DNA of 64,000 nt from Prosapia bicincta (Eukaryota > Arthropoda > Insecta > Hemiptera > Cercopidae), in contig JBAIZL010000006.1 of the NCBI GenBank assembly GCA_036971475.1, positions 10,694,656 through 10,758,655 on the forward strand. The letters run 5' to 3'. Positions within the stretch are counted from its first letter, which is position 1. Every line of letters starts with the position of its first letter. Positions 1 through 15,000 of this stretch are shown one piece after another. The notes under the pieces are model-generated. The model made no database searches and had not been told where the DNA came from. It was given only the letters and a program-made list of their open reading frames with translations. A program made the position numbers and the translations under genes.

Positions 1-70
1 AGCTACATGAGTATTTGGAGGTAGATTTAGGATGGCCTCAACGACTTTGGGTACTACATCATTTTCTTCA
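1..70 (-). CDS. TNPO3: TNPO3 coding exon 9 (cut by the window edge)
   Basis: One base plus 23 codons, [19 protein letters not shown]..., acceptor TTTTTCAG. It continues the family block that follows the conserved FIMQAVAK segment. The exon runs off the left edge. Confidence 0.9.
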
Positions 71-3000
71 CTGAAAAATAAATAATTTACTGTAAAAAAA
101 ATATTTCTGATTTAACTTTATCATACAAATATTTGTTAACAAATTTCACAAAAACTTTAAGAAATGGTAAGATTTTGTTGTACATAAAATGTATCTCATA
201 TGTACTTAATCATTTCTTTAAACAATTGCAAGTAAAATACCAATTCTAAATGCCTGTTCAAGATTAAAACTTCAAAAAACCATCAAAGTAGAGAAAAACC
301 TAACTAATTCGAGATTCATATATTTCACACTACTCACAGAGATTTTCATTCTACAAAATTACATTCTTTCGCACTTCTAAACCAGTTCAGCTACTATAGA
401 TATATTGACAAACCGTAAGGTCTATATTTCTCTCAAGGCTTTTGATGTACTCCAACAATTCTTAGAAATGAACTTCAGAATTGAGATTAAGTGGAGATCA
501 AACAAAACCAAATGAGCCTACTGGGAATTTCTACAATGGTATTTTCAAGAATACACGGAAAAAAGAGTTATAGATAAAAACTGCTAGATTATTATGCTGA
601 TTACTGCTCCATAGGCTGGGTGTGGCTCGTCAACTTAATTCCCCGATCTCATCATGTGTAACACATACCCAACAATGTGTTGCGCCATGAAAGGAATATT
701 CTCAGTTTTCACCTGTTCTAAGAATTCAAAAGTTACTCTACACTGATTGAGTAGACGTAGTTTATTGCGACTGGCAGTAGACTACTGTAGTACGCTTAGG
801 CAGACTTGTAAATATGGAATGCAGAAGTTGTGTTTATTGTAGGTAAACAGTATGGTACATAATGAGTTTAAAAGAAAAATAAAATTTGTTAATGTTGTAT
901 TAAAAAATGAAAATTATTTTTTTTTATCAAGGTCACAGTGTAAGATCTAGCAATGTCATGATGAAGGATGATATCTCTGACTGAAATACTTTGCTTTTTA
1001 ATACTGTAGGCAACTTTTCCTGTCTACAAAAGCTGGCACTAATAGGTGGAATTCAGTGTGTCAATCATATAGGTAGGTAATAAATAAAACTCTTCTCCAT
1101 TACGAGGAGTTGCTTGCACTTTTTTCTGGCAGACAGCCAGGTTTCGACATTTATAGAGCTGCGTCACCTTTTTTTGCTATTCTCTATTACCAATTTCTTT
1201 ATCGTGAGTTCACTACACCAACACCTCATTTCCTACCACAATGTCTCAAAAACAACTCCCTTTTCTGTTGTAATTGATTCACACATATCTCATTGATTTG
1301 TAATTTGACCTCTTCACTTTTGGCCAATAGCTTCAGAGCCTTTTGACCATAGGATTTTATGAAGGCATTTTTTTTTCTTTGATGATTGAACATTTCCATG
1401 GCTTTCCCTGAAGCAATTTTATCACTTCTTATACATCGATAAGCTTCAATATGGTCATGAAATGCATAGAAAATTTTCATGCGTAAGATTTTTCTCTAAG
1501 CGTAAATTTTAACTACGATTTTTTATAATTTCACATATACATTTTCAAATTCTCAGATAAATCAAAATATTTTGTTCTAGAAAAAATACCATCACTAAAT
1601 TTTACTTGTAACTGAGTGAAAATTTTTGTTAGTTGAATACTTTTGTTAGTTTCAAACTTAATAATATTTTAACAATAAATTTAACACAAACAATGATCAA
1701 TGCCAAGTTTATTATTATAATATTTTAAAGAAACGTTTCGGTCACATTTTTTGTGGCCCTTTTCAAAGCTTTAAAATCTACAAACATAAAACAATAATTA
1801 ATTTAATACAATTTAAAAATTAGATACACAATAAATTTGCAAACTCAGCAGCTTTAAACACAACATGAAACATACAAGCACTGGATAAAAGTTAGTCAAT
1901 AGCAATCAGTGCTTACACTTTCAAGTTAATACTAATAAGTGAAAATATGAATGTGAAAGTGTAAGCACTGATTGCTATTGACTAACTTTTATCCAGTGCT
2001 TGTATGTTTCATGTTGTGTTTAAAGTTGCTGAACTTGCAATTTTATTGTGTATCTAATTTTTAAATTATAATGATTATTGTTTTATGTTTGTAGATTTTA
2101 AAGCTTTGAAAAGGGCCACCAAAAATGTGACCGAAATGTTTCTTTAAAATATTATAATAATAAACTCGGCATTGATCATCGTTTGTGTTCAATTTATTGT
2201 TAAAATTGCTGTCGTTAGAAGCTAAACCCATTTAATAATATATTGTGCAACCTGAGACAAGAACTCTTGCACAGTCATTGCAAGATGTGTTGATTAGGTT
2301 TTCCAACTCATTAATGTTGAATTCGCTGCTATCCCTATCTCACTTGGTACGGCCTGATGCGGCAAAGTTATGTTTTTATATAAATAGATGTAGTAAACAT
2401 TTTAAGCTTAGATATTTTTCAGTTTTATAAATCATTACTGAAAATGCAGTAGTGTCAGTAATCCGGACGTAAAAAATCTGAAGCTTCGAAAATCCGTATC
2501 ATTTCCAAAAATATAAGTCATAACTAAATTTAAAACGCAACATACAGTATATTTAATCATAATTTAAATTTTTTTAGATTTGTATGTCCTGCACACTAAG
2601 CAATATCTCTTGTAACCAATCAGAAAAATAATAAAATTTATTATTAAACTTATTATTTAGCTTATTTGTCATGCAATATGAATTTGCTCAAAAAACAGTA
2701 AAGGACTTTTTCATTCAATAAGTTTGTACCGCCATAGTTTTTTGGCTTTCTGTGCTATGTATTAGTATGTACATTATATGTTCTTTCAATAAACGCTTTT
2801 GTACATTTCAAGCCCCCTGACATCTATTTTGTAATAATTCCTGGTTTAATTCAAGCCTACAAGATACTCAAAGCACTAAAATAGATTATAATTAATGAAA
2901 TATCAATAATACACAGTAGTTTAGAGATCATTTAAAAATTCAAATAAATCAGTAGTCTGAATGGGTCCGCATCTCAATTCATCAGGATTTTCAATGCTCT

Positions 3001-6000
3001 ACTGTAGTGACAAAAAAATAAATTTGCAAATAAATTACTTAATCTCAATAACATTGGTGTTATGATACTCTGATCAACACTGATTCTAAATAAACATTAT
3101 TTTCCATTAACAAGGTTAAATTTACTTTTAAAAATTAAATATACAGACAAAATTTAATAAACCTTCATAAAATTATATTAACTATGTGTAGTAACAATAT
3201 TAATCTACAAAACAAAACAAAAATTATAAAACTATCTCCAAAAATACATATATTGATTTTACATCATTTCAAATGAATATCTATATAATTCCCAAAATAA
3301 ATCACATGCAACAGTCCCGTGTATCCAGAAATAACAACTACGTCAACGGGTTAAGATTCATTTTCCAAGTAAAATTTCATTTTCTTTGGAAACCTTTATC
3401 TTTGTTAACCTAAAACAGAAATTATAAAACTATGAATGACTTGTTTAACAGAATTACTTACGGAATAATATTCTTTGCTACTGCTTGCATTATAAATAAA
3501 GCGGCTTCTGATGAATCCCACGTTACACCAGAAGATTGTAAATTAATAAACATTTGTCGGAAACAATTTGAAGAGCCTACAATAAAAACAACGTCTTTGA
3601 TAAGTTCTGAAACTTTCATTCGGAAATCAGCGAAGTCGTCACCATCTTCTAGTCTGCCTTCCTGCACAGAATAAATTGTATTTTTTTTTATTAATAAACC
3701 TTCTAAGTAAGATAAAGATATTAATTTAATTTTGTATTTCTTAAAATAATAACTGAAACATATCTGAATCAAGTATATATATTGTACAGTATTTACTCCT
3801 AAAAAAACTTTTTAATTAAAACGTTTAAAATTTGTAAATTTTAAGGGATAAAGCTCAGTATTAGGAAAATAAGACTTTCATGTGTTTTTAGGTGATGAGC
3901 CACTAGCCTTTAAAAAACTTAGGGAAATATAGTGAGTATAAGATAGGTCTAAGTTAAGGATATAAATACCCAGTATATAATACAAAATACCCTGTATATG
4001 ATACAAAATACCCTGTATATAATACAAAATACCCTGTATATGATATAAAATACCCTGTATATAATACAAAATACCCTGTATATAATACAAAATACCCAGT
4101 ATATAATACAAAATACCCTGTATATGATACAAAATACCCTGTATATAATACAAAATACCCAGTATATAATACAAAATACCCTGTATATAATACAAAATAC
4201 CCTGTATATGATACAAAATACCCTGTATATAATACAAAATACCCTGTATATGATACAAAATACCCTGTATATAATACAAAATACCCTGTATATAATACAA
4301 AATACCCTGTATATAATACAAAATACCCTGTATATAATACAAAATACCCTGTATATAATACAAAATACCCAGTATATAATACAAAATACCCAGTATATAA
4401 TACAAAATACCCTGTATATAATACAAAATACCCTGTATATGATACAAAATACCCTGTATATAATACAAAATACCCTGTATATAATACAAAATACCCAGTA
4501 TATAATACAAAATACCCTGTATATGATACAAAATACCCTGTATATAATACAAAATACCCTGTATATGATACAAAATACCCTGTATATAATACAAAATACC
4601 CTGTTATGATATAAAATACCCTGTATATGATACAAAATACCCTGTATATGATATAAAATACCCTGTATTTAATAAAAAATATCCTGTATATGATACAAAG
4701 GAGAAACAATATAAAACATTTTCTTTAAAAGTCAATTACTACTCAAGTCAACAAAGTAAAAATTTATTTTAGTTTCTTTTTATTTTATAATTACAACTAA
4801 TATAAATATGTATATACATATGCCAGAATTACAAAATTAAGTGCCAAAATAGAAAGCGAATTTCCTTGCAATTTTCAATTTTCCTTTCTATGTATGGTGT
4901 TGGACTGTTATTTTTGTTTGTTACTATTTACATGCTTTCTTTTTTTTTGTTGCTTGCATTGTGTTGTAGTTTTTTTATGAATTCCTTTTGCATTGTCAGT
5001 TTGAGAAGGAAGGTCCGATAACGTTAATCCATAAATAATATTCAAGCTGGCTTGTGAGTGAAAGTTATAATTAAAGAATAAAAATAAGGTACAACTCACA
5101 AATATACAATTTTTTTTATTTCAAACGCGTTTCACATAAAAAAATTGTATATTTGTGAGTTGTACAATATTTTTATTCTTTAATTATAACGTTAATCCAG
5201 TTTGTTGGTTTATTATTTTATTCTCTCCATTTATTTTTAACCCTTGAGCATTGTTTATGTTATTGTGTGGTAGCTATGGCAACAATTTGAGGTTGTACAA
5301 TGATGGTTTTGACAACCAGATGGGAGCAAACAAAAAATTCATATACTTTTACAAGAATACACTTCTAGATATGGGAAAGTTGATTCAGTGCCAAAAGCGC
5401 TAGACTTTGAACATGAAGATACTTAGTTCGAATCCGCCTTAGATTCCTAAATTTTTATAATTTAATTATTGAATAAATATTTGAAAAATTGTATTAACGC
5501 CAATTGTCATCCATTACAGATTAAAAATAATCTATTTTAACGTGATTGGATGAATAAAAATGTATTTGACTAATGATTGAAAATTTGTACAAGATATATA
5601 TTAGGAGAGTGTAGAAGGGATTTAAAAATAAGAGAATCACCTGTGCAAGGTTGTGTCCCTGATAGTTATGCCTTTTGTGGATGGTTGTTGAGAGGCTGAA
5701 CACATTACACCCTCTTGTTCAAAGAATGATGAGGAATAGTAGGTAGAATTAATGAAAGGGCCTAATGATTCCAACCTGGATAAAAGGTATCTAGTTACTA
5801 GTCACCCTGTTCTAGATAGATTTAATTCCCACATTGATACTATGAGCCTTCCCTATTTTCTGGATCAAGGGATTTTATGGCCCTAACCCTCCTCTTTATA
5901 ATGCTCAATAATATACTTATCCAAAAGGATACAACAGTTATCTGAAATAAATTACTAGAAATGCTAGTTACTCTGAAATAAGCAACTAGCAGAGTACCCT

Positions 6001-9000
6001 CTTTCGTATGGGGTTGATGTACATTTGTATTTTATTTCTATATGTATTTGTGTTGAATTTAATTTACTGAAATGAAATCCCAATAAATATATTAAATTAC
6101 AGTTTTTACCGTTTATTGTCATGAAAGACCAAGAAAAGAGATTCTGTTTGTAGCATGACATTTGTAAAGTATAACTAACTTTGAAAGATGAATAACAACA
6201 AACATTTACACCTGTTTAATTCTATTTAAAAGTTACTTTTACAGATGATTACAAACGCATTTAATATCAGCTGATTAAGACAAGTATATAAATGGAGTGT
6301 AGATAATTGAATGTTAAGGGAGTTTTCAAAGACCAGTGGTGCCCTGATGGAATTTTTAAATAAAAATAGGCCTATGTATTAACCAGGGACCCTAAGCATG
6401 TCCATGTAAGATTTCAACTCAATGCGTCCAGAAGTTTTTACGTGATTGAGTAATACACGCAGACAGGTACCCTTAGATTTTTATATAATAGTACAGATAT
6501 TAGTCAAATTGAATGACTACTTTGAAAAGTGAAACAATTTTTTTTTTTAATTGAAAAGTTTGAATATGATTTCAAAGTTTCAAACACTGAAAAATTTTTA
6601 AAAACCAAACCTTTGACAGTTTATAAATGATGATTCGAGACGTTATCAAATGTGTGGAGTAAATCTTTGTCTCAAGGACAACTCTACTAAAATCTTAACC
6701 CTTTGTGCACGAATTACGTGATTTCTCGTAAGGCTGAAATCTCGGCTGCGCGTATCACGAGAAATCACGTATTAACAATATTTTGTTTATGGAAGTCCTA
6801 GTTGTTTGTTTCAAGTCCATTACAATGTGTAACAATGTTTGTTTGGTGTAAATAAACTCCTCTGCTATGTTTATTGTTCTTGGCCACGTGCTACCAATCC
6901 ACATTCTGTTGTTTTAGCCACCAGGTGCCATTACGTGGTCTATGCATGCGCGTATGACGGGTATTCTCGGCACGACGCAGCGTCTGCCAACTGTCGTATT
7001 TTGTGTTGGCATTGTGATTGCTATAGTTGTTTACTGTTTACATGAGTGACTTTTGTTTGTACTATAAAAATAATTTATTGTTTATGATTTGGTGAATAAT
7101 AATTTTAGTTAATTTAATTTTATTTTAAATGGATTTATTGATATCTTGAATTACCTAGTGTAAAAATATAAAAATAACTAGTTTATAATTTTTTTTGTTC
7201 AAATACATCTTTAGGAACTCGGAATTAAATAGAACTTTGAACATTTTGCAAAAACGTTTTTTTTATCTAATAGCACGTAATCTGTTACTTGCCTTTTATA
7301 TGTCCCGCGTGCTAAGGGTTAAATTTAGGTAGTCAATTATTCACTGATAAAAAGTCAACAACTCGCACTTAACAGTATAACATTTCAGCCTCCATACCAA
7401 AACTGGATAAACATTTATTGTTGATAGCATAAATGACAACTATGTAACCGTGGCATAATTTGTATTAAATATGTAAAACCTTGTAGCCTCAAATATACAT
7501 AAATCTTAATACACACTTTGATTGGAAAGCAATCATTTTTAGATGAATCTCTTACCATTATTAGCATTATTTTACAATGATATTGTTGTAATAATACCCT
7601 TATTGGTATTATTTTATAATGGTAGTGTATAGTTGTACTGGTATTTACTCTATCTGTACAAAAACTATAAATAATGCATATACTGTACACGAAATTAAAT
7701 AGATAACTAACAATTTGACATAATACTTTACATTCTAGTCAAGCACTTTATCTAAAGATGTATCTTTTAATGTCATTGATATTTCAATATCATTATTGTT
7801 TCTTAAATTTGAAGTAAATTTTATTATAACAGTTGGTCACGATAACAGATAATGGGTTTTAATTAAGTGCCCATTATGTCACCAAACAATCTTAAGTCGA
7901 TATTAGCTTATAGTTAATTTCAAATATATTGCAAAAATCAATAAATTTCTTGAACAATGTGAACTAATTTTAGCTAAATAAATAAAAACCTACTAACCAT
8001 GATATAAAATCTTTTAGTTTACTACAATTATTTTATGTAAATTTCGATTATATGACCATCATCTACTTCTGAAGGTGATAAAACAGCACTTTTGAAGTAC
8101 AATATAATCGAAATGTACATAAAGTAATTATATCATAGAAAGATATCTTTATAGTTTGGTTAGTGGGTTTATATTTATTTAGTTATATTTTAATTAGTCG
8201 ACAAATAATAGCTAAACATTCCAAATTTATCATAATTAGTGATCCATTTTTTTTTACTGGATCACCTTAGTTTACTCCTGTAACCAATTAAATAAAAATG
8301 ACTTTGCATTAAATATATTATAAAGCTTACATGATCAGGATCTATTTGACAATGTCTACACAGAGCTTCAATAAGTCTTGCTACATAAGGCTTAAACACA
8401 GCTGTTAATGTGTCATTATTCTTTTGGTACAATTCTTCTGACAGCCTGTACCACAGATTGAAAGTAATAGTTGGCACCTGTAACACAATTATTAAATTTA
8501 TGTATATTTCAGAAAATTAATGTAATTATAAGAACCTTCCAACACGTGTTCCTCATGACAAAATTTTAAACAAGAAAAGAAACTGTCTTCCATTTTGTAA
8601 TTTTTCAATTGCATGATGTTAGTGTCAAAAATTGTTATAAGTGGTAGTTTTCCTATAGTATATTAATCTGAAATCATACAAACATTATTTTTAAGTTTTA
8701 ATGGAGGTTTTTTTCTCATAATAAAACATAAAAATTAAGTGAAATGAATTATTTGAAATTTACACGTAACATAAAAACTATTGTCATTTCTAAAGATTTG
8801 AGTTTTTTTATTGTCTATGTAGAAACTTCCAAGTATGGTAGTTTTATTTCCTGTTCCCACGTAATCGATTTTAGCAAAAATAAATTATACCGGGCAATGC
8901 AGAAAGTCTTCAGAAATACAAAAAAAAATTACAAAAATTTCTGCTCATACTCCAAAAATTTAAAATTTTGGAAAATAGCAATTCCCCCTTTCACAGCACT

Positions 9001-12000
9001 TCTAAAACATTACTAATTCTGCATTTTAAATTTATTTTTATGACGCAATAACCAGCAAAATGCCTCAAAATTGCTGCAGACTCCCAAAAAATAACAAATT
9101 GAAAAACAATAACTTTAACAAAGCACTATTTATCACCATGTTTCACCCGGAAAATAGACTTTTATATTTATAAAACTTGCAGGCACATCTTATTTTTTTT
9201 CAATAGTAAATTGCAAAATTACTTAAAAGGACAAAACAAACACTTATAGACACTATTCCACGCATCAAAAACAGAAAATATTCCTTTCCGCAAGTTGTAC
9301 ACACCTTTTATTTCTAACTTTGGGCTAAAAGCAATAGAACGTACTGTGCAAAGTTTGTGTGACAAAATAACGTGGTGCTAATAGTGCTTGGTTAAAGTTG
9401 ATTTTTACTTCAAAATTTGTTGTAATTTTTGGAGATCAACAGCAAATTTAATTACTACGTAATTTAGTTACTACGTCAAAAAAATAAAGCCAAAACATTG
9501 AATTAGTAAAGTTTCACATGTGCCATAGAGGGGAAGGGGAAGCCTGCTTTGCACATTTTATCTAACCATTCTGTAAGAACAATATTACTTTTCTATCTGC
9601 ATTTTCCCCCATACATAATGGCTTTCGTCCACCAGTTAAAGCCTATAAACTATGCAAAGCATAAACATGCTAATGAAAACATTTACACGATGAGCGACAT
9701 GGCACATTTTCACCTTCATGATTATGTGAACCAAGAGAACTTTCGTTATTGATCAGCTACTAATCCTGAGGAACAGGATTAACACTCCATAGTCCCAAGA
9801 TTACTGTGTGGTGTGGTGTATCGAAAAGTTGTCATTAAGTTATACTTTTTTTTACGACGGTGGTCGAACTTTTACAACCAATTTACAAAGTTATCAGTTG
9901 ATGTTAAGAAACGTCAGAGAAATTGTTTAGTGTGCAGGAGGATGTGGCTCCAGCAGATTGAGAAAACTCCCCATACAGCCAATGAGGCTGTATACATTTT
10001 GAGAAGCAAGTTTCGTGGCCTAGTAACCTCATGTTCTGGAGAGATTTTATGCCCAACTCGCTCCCAAGATTTTAGTATTTATAATTTTTCTTGTGGGGGT
10101 TAGTTAAAGCAAAGGCATACAGAAACAAATCCTGCACGCAGTTTTTGAACTTAGAAAAGCCAAGAAATCGCCAACCTGTCTTCTGCAATTTAAGAGAAGC
10201 TGTTTAACAGCTTCAGTGGAAGACTAGAAGAATATGTGATAAAAGATCATTTAAAGGATGTTATCTTCACATCTTAAATCGATTGTTCTCGTTTAATTTT
10301 CATTAATTTCCATGAATACTTTTCTGAAATAAGCAATAGTTCTGTTTAACTATTAGTTTTTGTGTTTTTACTGTAAAACCTGCAGATCTTTTTGCCGCAC
10401 CTAGTATTATAATTTTAATAAATAACCCCAAAACTATCCGATGTTGAAATATGTGGACAGGGAGGATAACTCAAGTAAATTCAAATTAATTTTAAATGAT
10501 TACTTTGGTATTGTTTACCTAGATATAGAGTCGGTGTTAGAAATCTTTTAGTAGTTTAGAAATTTTGTATATAATTTACTGTAAATACAAATAATTTATC
10601 AAACACATTAGATAGAAACAGTATTTGTAAATGAAAGAAACAACAATTGTGACATTATAAATAATGTTTTACATAGATTACAAATACCAAATTACCTAAT
10701 GCTATCTAATACTTTTTGCACCTAATGACTGTATTAAATGAGTAAATTTATCTTTTCATAGTAGCACTTACATTTATAATGAAAACGAGCCACATTAAAA
10801 ATAAAAACTCATAGATCTAATTTGTAACGTTTTGTAAGAAAGTTGTTTATTCATATTTACAGGTGAGAAACCTAGTGGCTAAAATCAAGATGGAAACAAA
10901 TTATGTTTCAACAAATATTAAATTTTAATTATATTACCTTATATAAACATTAATGAGACTTAAAGTGATGTAATGTTTTCTCCAAAGAAGCCAATTAAAA
11001 AACAAGAATTTTAAAAATCTCACCTCGTAATCATGGTGGCCAACACAGTTTAACACCAAATCTAAAATTTTTAAAGCAAAGTGTGGCTTCTCAATGCTTC
11101 CACTGACAATTTTTTCTAGAAATGATTCTGCTAATTCTGTAAATATGCGACAATAGTTTATTGCTCTGAAAACAAACATAAAACATTTAAAAATCAAGAA
11201 TGGCAAAATCTTGTTTGCAAATAGGATTATCATCTTCTAAGTTACTTACTGTCTAAATCTTTTTAACTATGATGCATATTGACCCGTGCTTACTAAACAA
11301 ATTATAAAACAAAACAATGGCTATATGAAACATCTACATTATAAGTAACTATACTTATAAACAAGCAATATTAAATTATACAGTAATATATGCACATACC
11401 TATAATAAATGTTCACTTTTAAATATTGCTAAATATAACTTACCGAAACAACAAATCATTTATATTTTTTTCACTACAAACATTAAAACATACATTTTTT
11501 ATTTACAATATATCACATAAAATACATTCAAAATAGAAATAAATTATTCAAGTCTTAAAACTTAGCACTGTAAATAGCCCTTTAAAGAACAACTATTTAT
11601 GAAAAAATATATTCCAATATTCAAAAGTGGGACATGCAGAAAGAAACTAACAAGAAACACTTTTTCAAACATTCAGAAAAATATTATCTTCGTAATATTC
11701 AAGATATGTTTCTTTCATAAAAATATTTAAAATTAAAAACAGTTTACATTTAACTTCTATAAGTAGGTTTACAAAACAATATTTATTTTTTTCCATTTTT
11801 AAAAATATACAATTTAAAATTATTGCTTAACATTTTTATAATAAAAACTTACAATATGTTTACTATTGCAAACTTACCCATTTTTGTTTTAATTTTTGTA
11901 CACATAAAGAAAATTTTACATCTATATTAGAAATTGAATTTATGTTATTATATTTTACACAAAGAAAAATGCAGTAAAAGCAAGAAATCTATGCATGAAG

Positions 12001-15000
12001 AAGTCTATGCATGTACAATAATGATATGGTTAAGATTTTTTTAAAATTACATCTCACTAAAACAGTAAACACAGACATAAACACAAAAACTAAAGTACAG
12101 TAGAACCCCTCTAATTCGTCACATTCGGGACCGAGGAGGTGATGAATTACAAAAGTCGTGAAACTAACACGAAATTATGGGTAAACATAGCACATAAATA
12201 CTTAATTAGGTATGTAACATAATTAATGTTGTACTTACATCATTTACGTCGTTCGAAGAACTCAACACTTATTACACAACACTATAAAAACACTAGTAGC
12301 ATGCAGTATAGTTCATAATTAGAAATACAATAACTTAATATATTTTCATTAGACATAAAAATCAAATTATAGTACCTTGCAAGAACAATAACACTAGCAA
12401 GGAAAAGTACAGTTTGTTAAATCTATTTACATTTTAATTTTTTTTAAAGTCTGTCATTTTCTTTTGCATTAAAGAATTATTTTTTGATGTCGGCTATACT
12501 ACGTGAGTGCTAACGATGTTTGTTATCACTGTGATGAATCACAGAAGGTGATGAATTAAAAAGTGACAAATTAGAAAGCTGTATTTAAAAAGTGCTTAAC
12601 CAAGTGAATACGTAATTGCTTATGCATTTCAAAACATTCGTTCCTTTTACGGAAGCTAACCCTCTAGGGGGTAGAGGGAGTAAGCAATTACATATTCACT
12701 TAGTTAAGTACTTTTTTAATATAGTTTAATCAGTGAATTCAAGATGATTACATCAAGCAACTTCAAATTAGAAAGGTTCTACTGTATAGGTATTTAAAAG
12801 TAAGCTGACACTTGACCGACCGTCTGTACTAGCCTAAAAAAACATTTTCTGCCATTTGCGGGTTGCATCAATTGTCCTCATGAAAGTGCTGCAGTAGATG
12901 AAATAAAAAATGCTGTAAGTGATGTATGTCTACATTCACGGAAATCTTTCCAGAATGGTCTTTGCCTAATCTCCACCCACACCCTATAGTGCCGCGCCAA
13001 GGCCAAATGCCAGTTTATATGTTAACACCTATATTAATACCTAAACCAGGCCAAACATACATAAATCCCCAAAACATTAGTAAAAGCAACATCAATGTCT
13101 TACTTTTCCTCATCCTCATGAGCCACTGCCATCTGGTAACCTTCTTCTAACGCCATGACTCCATTAAATAGTTGTATTTCTAAAGCTTGCTGGTTGTTAT
13201 TATCCTCCAGACATTGTAACAGTGCACAAACACAGTCAGTAGCTGCTTCGTGGAGTATACTTCTTACCTAAGATATTGCAAGAAAGTGTAAACAATGGTC
13301 CGGTTAACCTGAACCCCACTAATCTGAAAACCCAGATAATCGAAACTGGGTTATAACCAGCTTATAGTAACAAGAAAATTATACAAATTTTAATTTATAT
13401 TAACGAGCATTTAATTTTACAAAAGGTTTTGGCATTAAAAAAAGCTATAATTAAATAATAAGTAACTAAGTGAATATTTAGTACTGCAGGGACAGGAATA
13501 TAGGAATCTTAGTGGGCTGTGATGCCAATGCTCATAATGAGGTGTGGGGCAGCACAGACACAAATGAGCGAGGTGAGGAGCTCCTAGCCTTCTTGATTGA
13601 AGAAAACCTTGTGGTTTTAAACACAGGTGCCGAGCCAACATTTGTCACTTCAAACAGAATGGAGGTTCTAGATATCACCTTCTGTAATAGACAAATGGTA
13701 AGGTGGGTGCATGACTGGCAGGTTTCGGATGAGCCCTCCATGTCTGATCACCGGATCATCACTGCTACGATGAGGGGAGTTGTTCCCCGTGTGGTGTGGT
13801 TTAGGAACCCGAGAAGGACACACTGGGAAGGTTTTAAGTCCTCGGTGAGGAGGCGGATGTCTGACTTCCGTGGTAAATATGGTACATCAAACGAACTGGA
13901 AAATACTGAGGCCTACATCAGGACTGCATTTCCACGTCGTTTGAGGAAAATTGCCCTCTATCGCGGATAAACACTGGGAGTGGTAAGCTTAAGTGGAACA
14001 GCGAGTTAGAGGCAAGACGGAAAGAGACTAGAAGGCTCTTTAATAGGGCAAAGAAGAAGAAAACGGCGGAGACCTGGCAGGCATATAAACACTGCGTCTG
14101 CTTATGAGGAACAGTTTTCCCGATATTAGACCGGTAGGGGACGGTGCTCAAAACCTCCGACATACTGGGCTAAGGGCGGACTGGAATATTCCTGGGCAGG
14201 TGATCTCCGCGCAAAAGGTGAGAGAGGCGATTCTGTCTTTTGAGCCTTTTAAAGCGCCTGGATTAGATAATATTACTCCAGCACTACTACAAAATTGCTT
14301 GGAGGAAATAATAGGGCCACTGACAAGATTACTCAGAGGCTGTGTTGCCTTGGGTTACACGCCCGGGCAGTGGCTCAAAACGAAGGTTATCTTTATCCCC
14401 AAACCGGGGAGGAAAGGTTACACAGAGGTAAAGGACTTCAGACCTATCAGCCTCACATCTTTCTTGTTAAAGACATTGGAAAGGCTGGTGGACTACTATT
14501 TGAAGGAGGGACCTTTAAAGCAGTATCCGCTTCATCAAGACCAACACGCCTACCGAACTGATAGGTCAGTGGAGACTGCGCTGTTGTCGGTCGTAGACTT
14601 TATTAAGGGTCAGATCAACAACAAGGGGATATGTATTGGGGCTTTTCTTGATGTGGAGGGGGCTTTTAATAGTACCTCTAGACTGGCCATCAAGAGAGCA
14701 GCTATGGATCATGGGATTTCTGATGGAATTATAAATTGGATTATGAGTTCCTTGGAAAACCGGATAAGTACTGCATCCTGGATGGGGTGCACGATAAATG
14801 GGATGGTCTCGGAGGGCTGCCCGCAGGGTGGAGTGTTATCCCCTTTGCTGTGGAGCCTTGTTGTGGACGGCCTACTAAGGACACTCAGTGGAATGGGTGT
14901 CAAGGTGGTAGGATATGCGGATGACATAGCTATCCTTGTTAGGGGACCATTTGAAGAGGTCCTCAAAGACCTGCTTCAAGAGGCACTCAAGGTAACAGAA

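Noticed and set aside
3432..3674. Plus-strand ORF of 80 codons
   Set aside because: It lies antisense to TNPO3 exon 8, whose minus-strand frame matches the family; the plus frame matches nothing.
3878..4709. Four long repetitive ORFs (161-251 codons)
   Set aside because: They exist only because the 21-bp repeat has no stop in several frames; no gene-like context or codon pattern.
5376..5445. Intact tRNA gene
   Set aside because: Only a B-box-like word and a loop are present; the arms do not pair.
9549..9752. 67-codon plus-strand ORF
   Set aside because: No family resemblance, no splice context, and it lies beside a dispersed repeat.
13435..13741. Minus-strand ORFs opposite the LINE
   Set aside because: Antisense shadows of the endonuclease frame.
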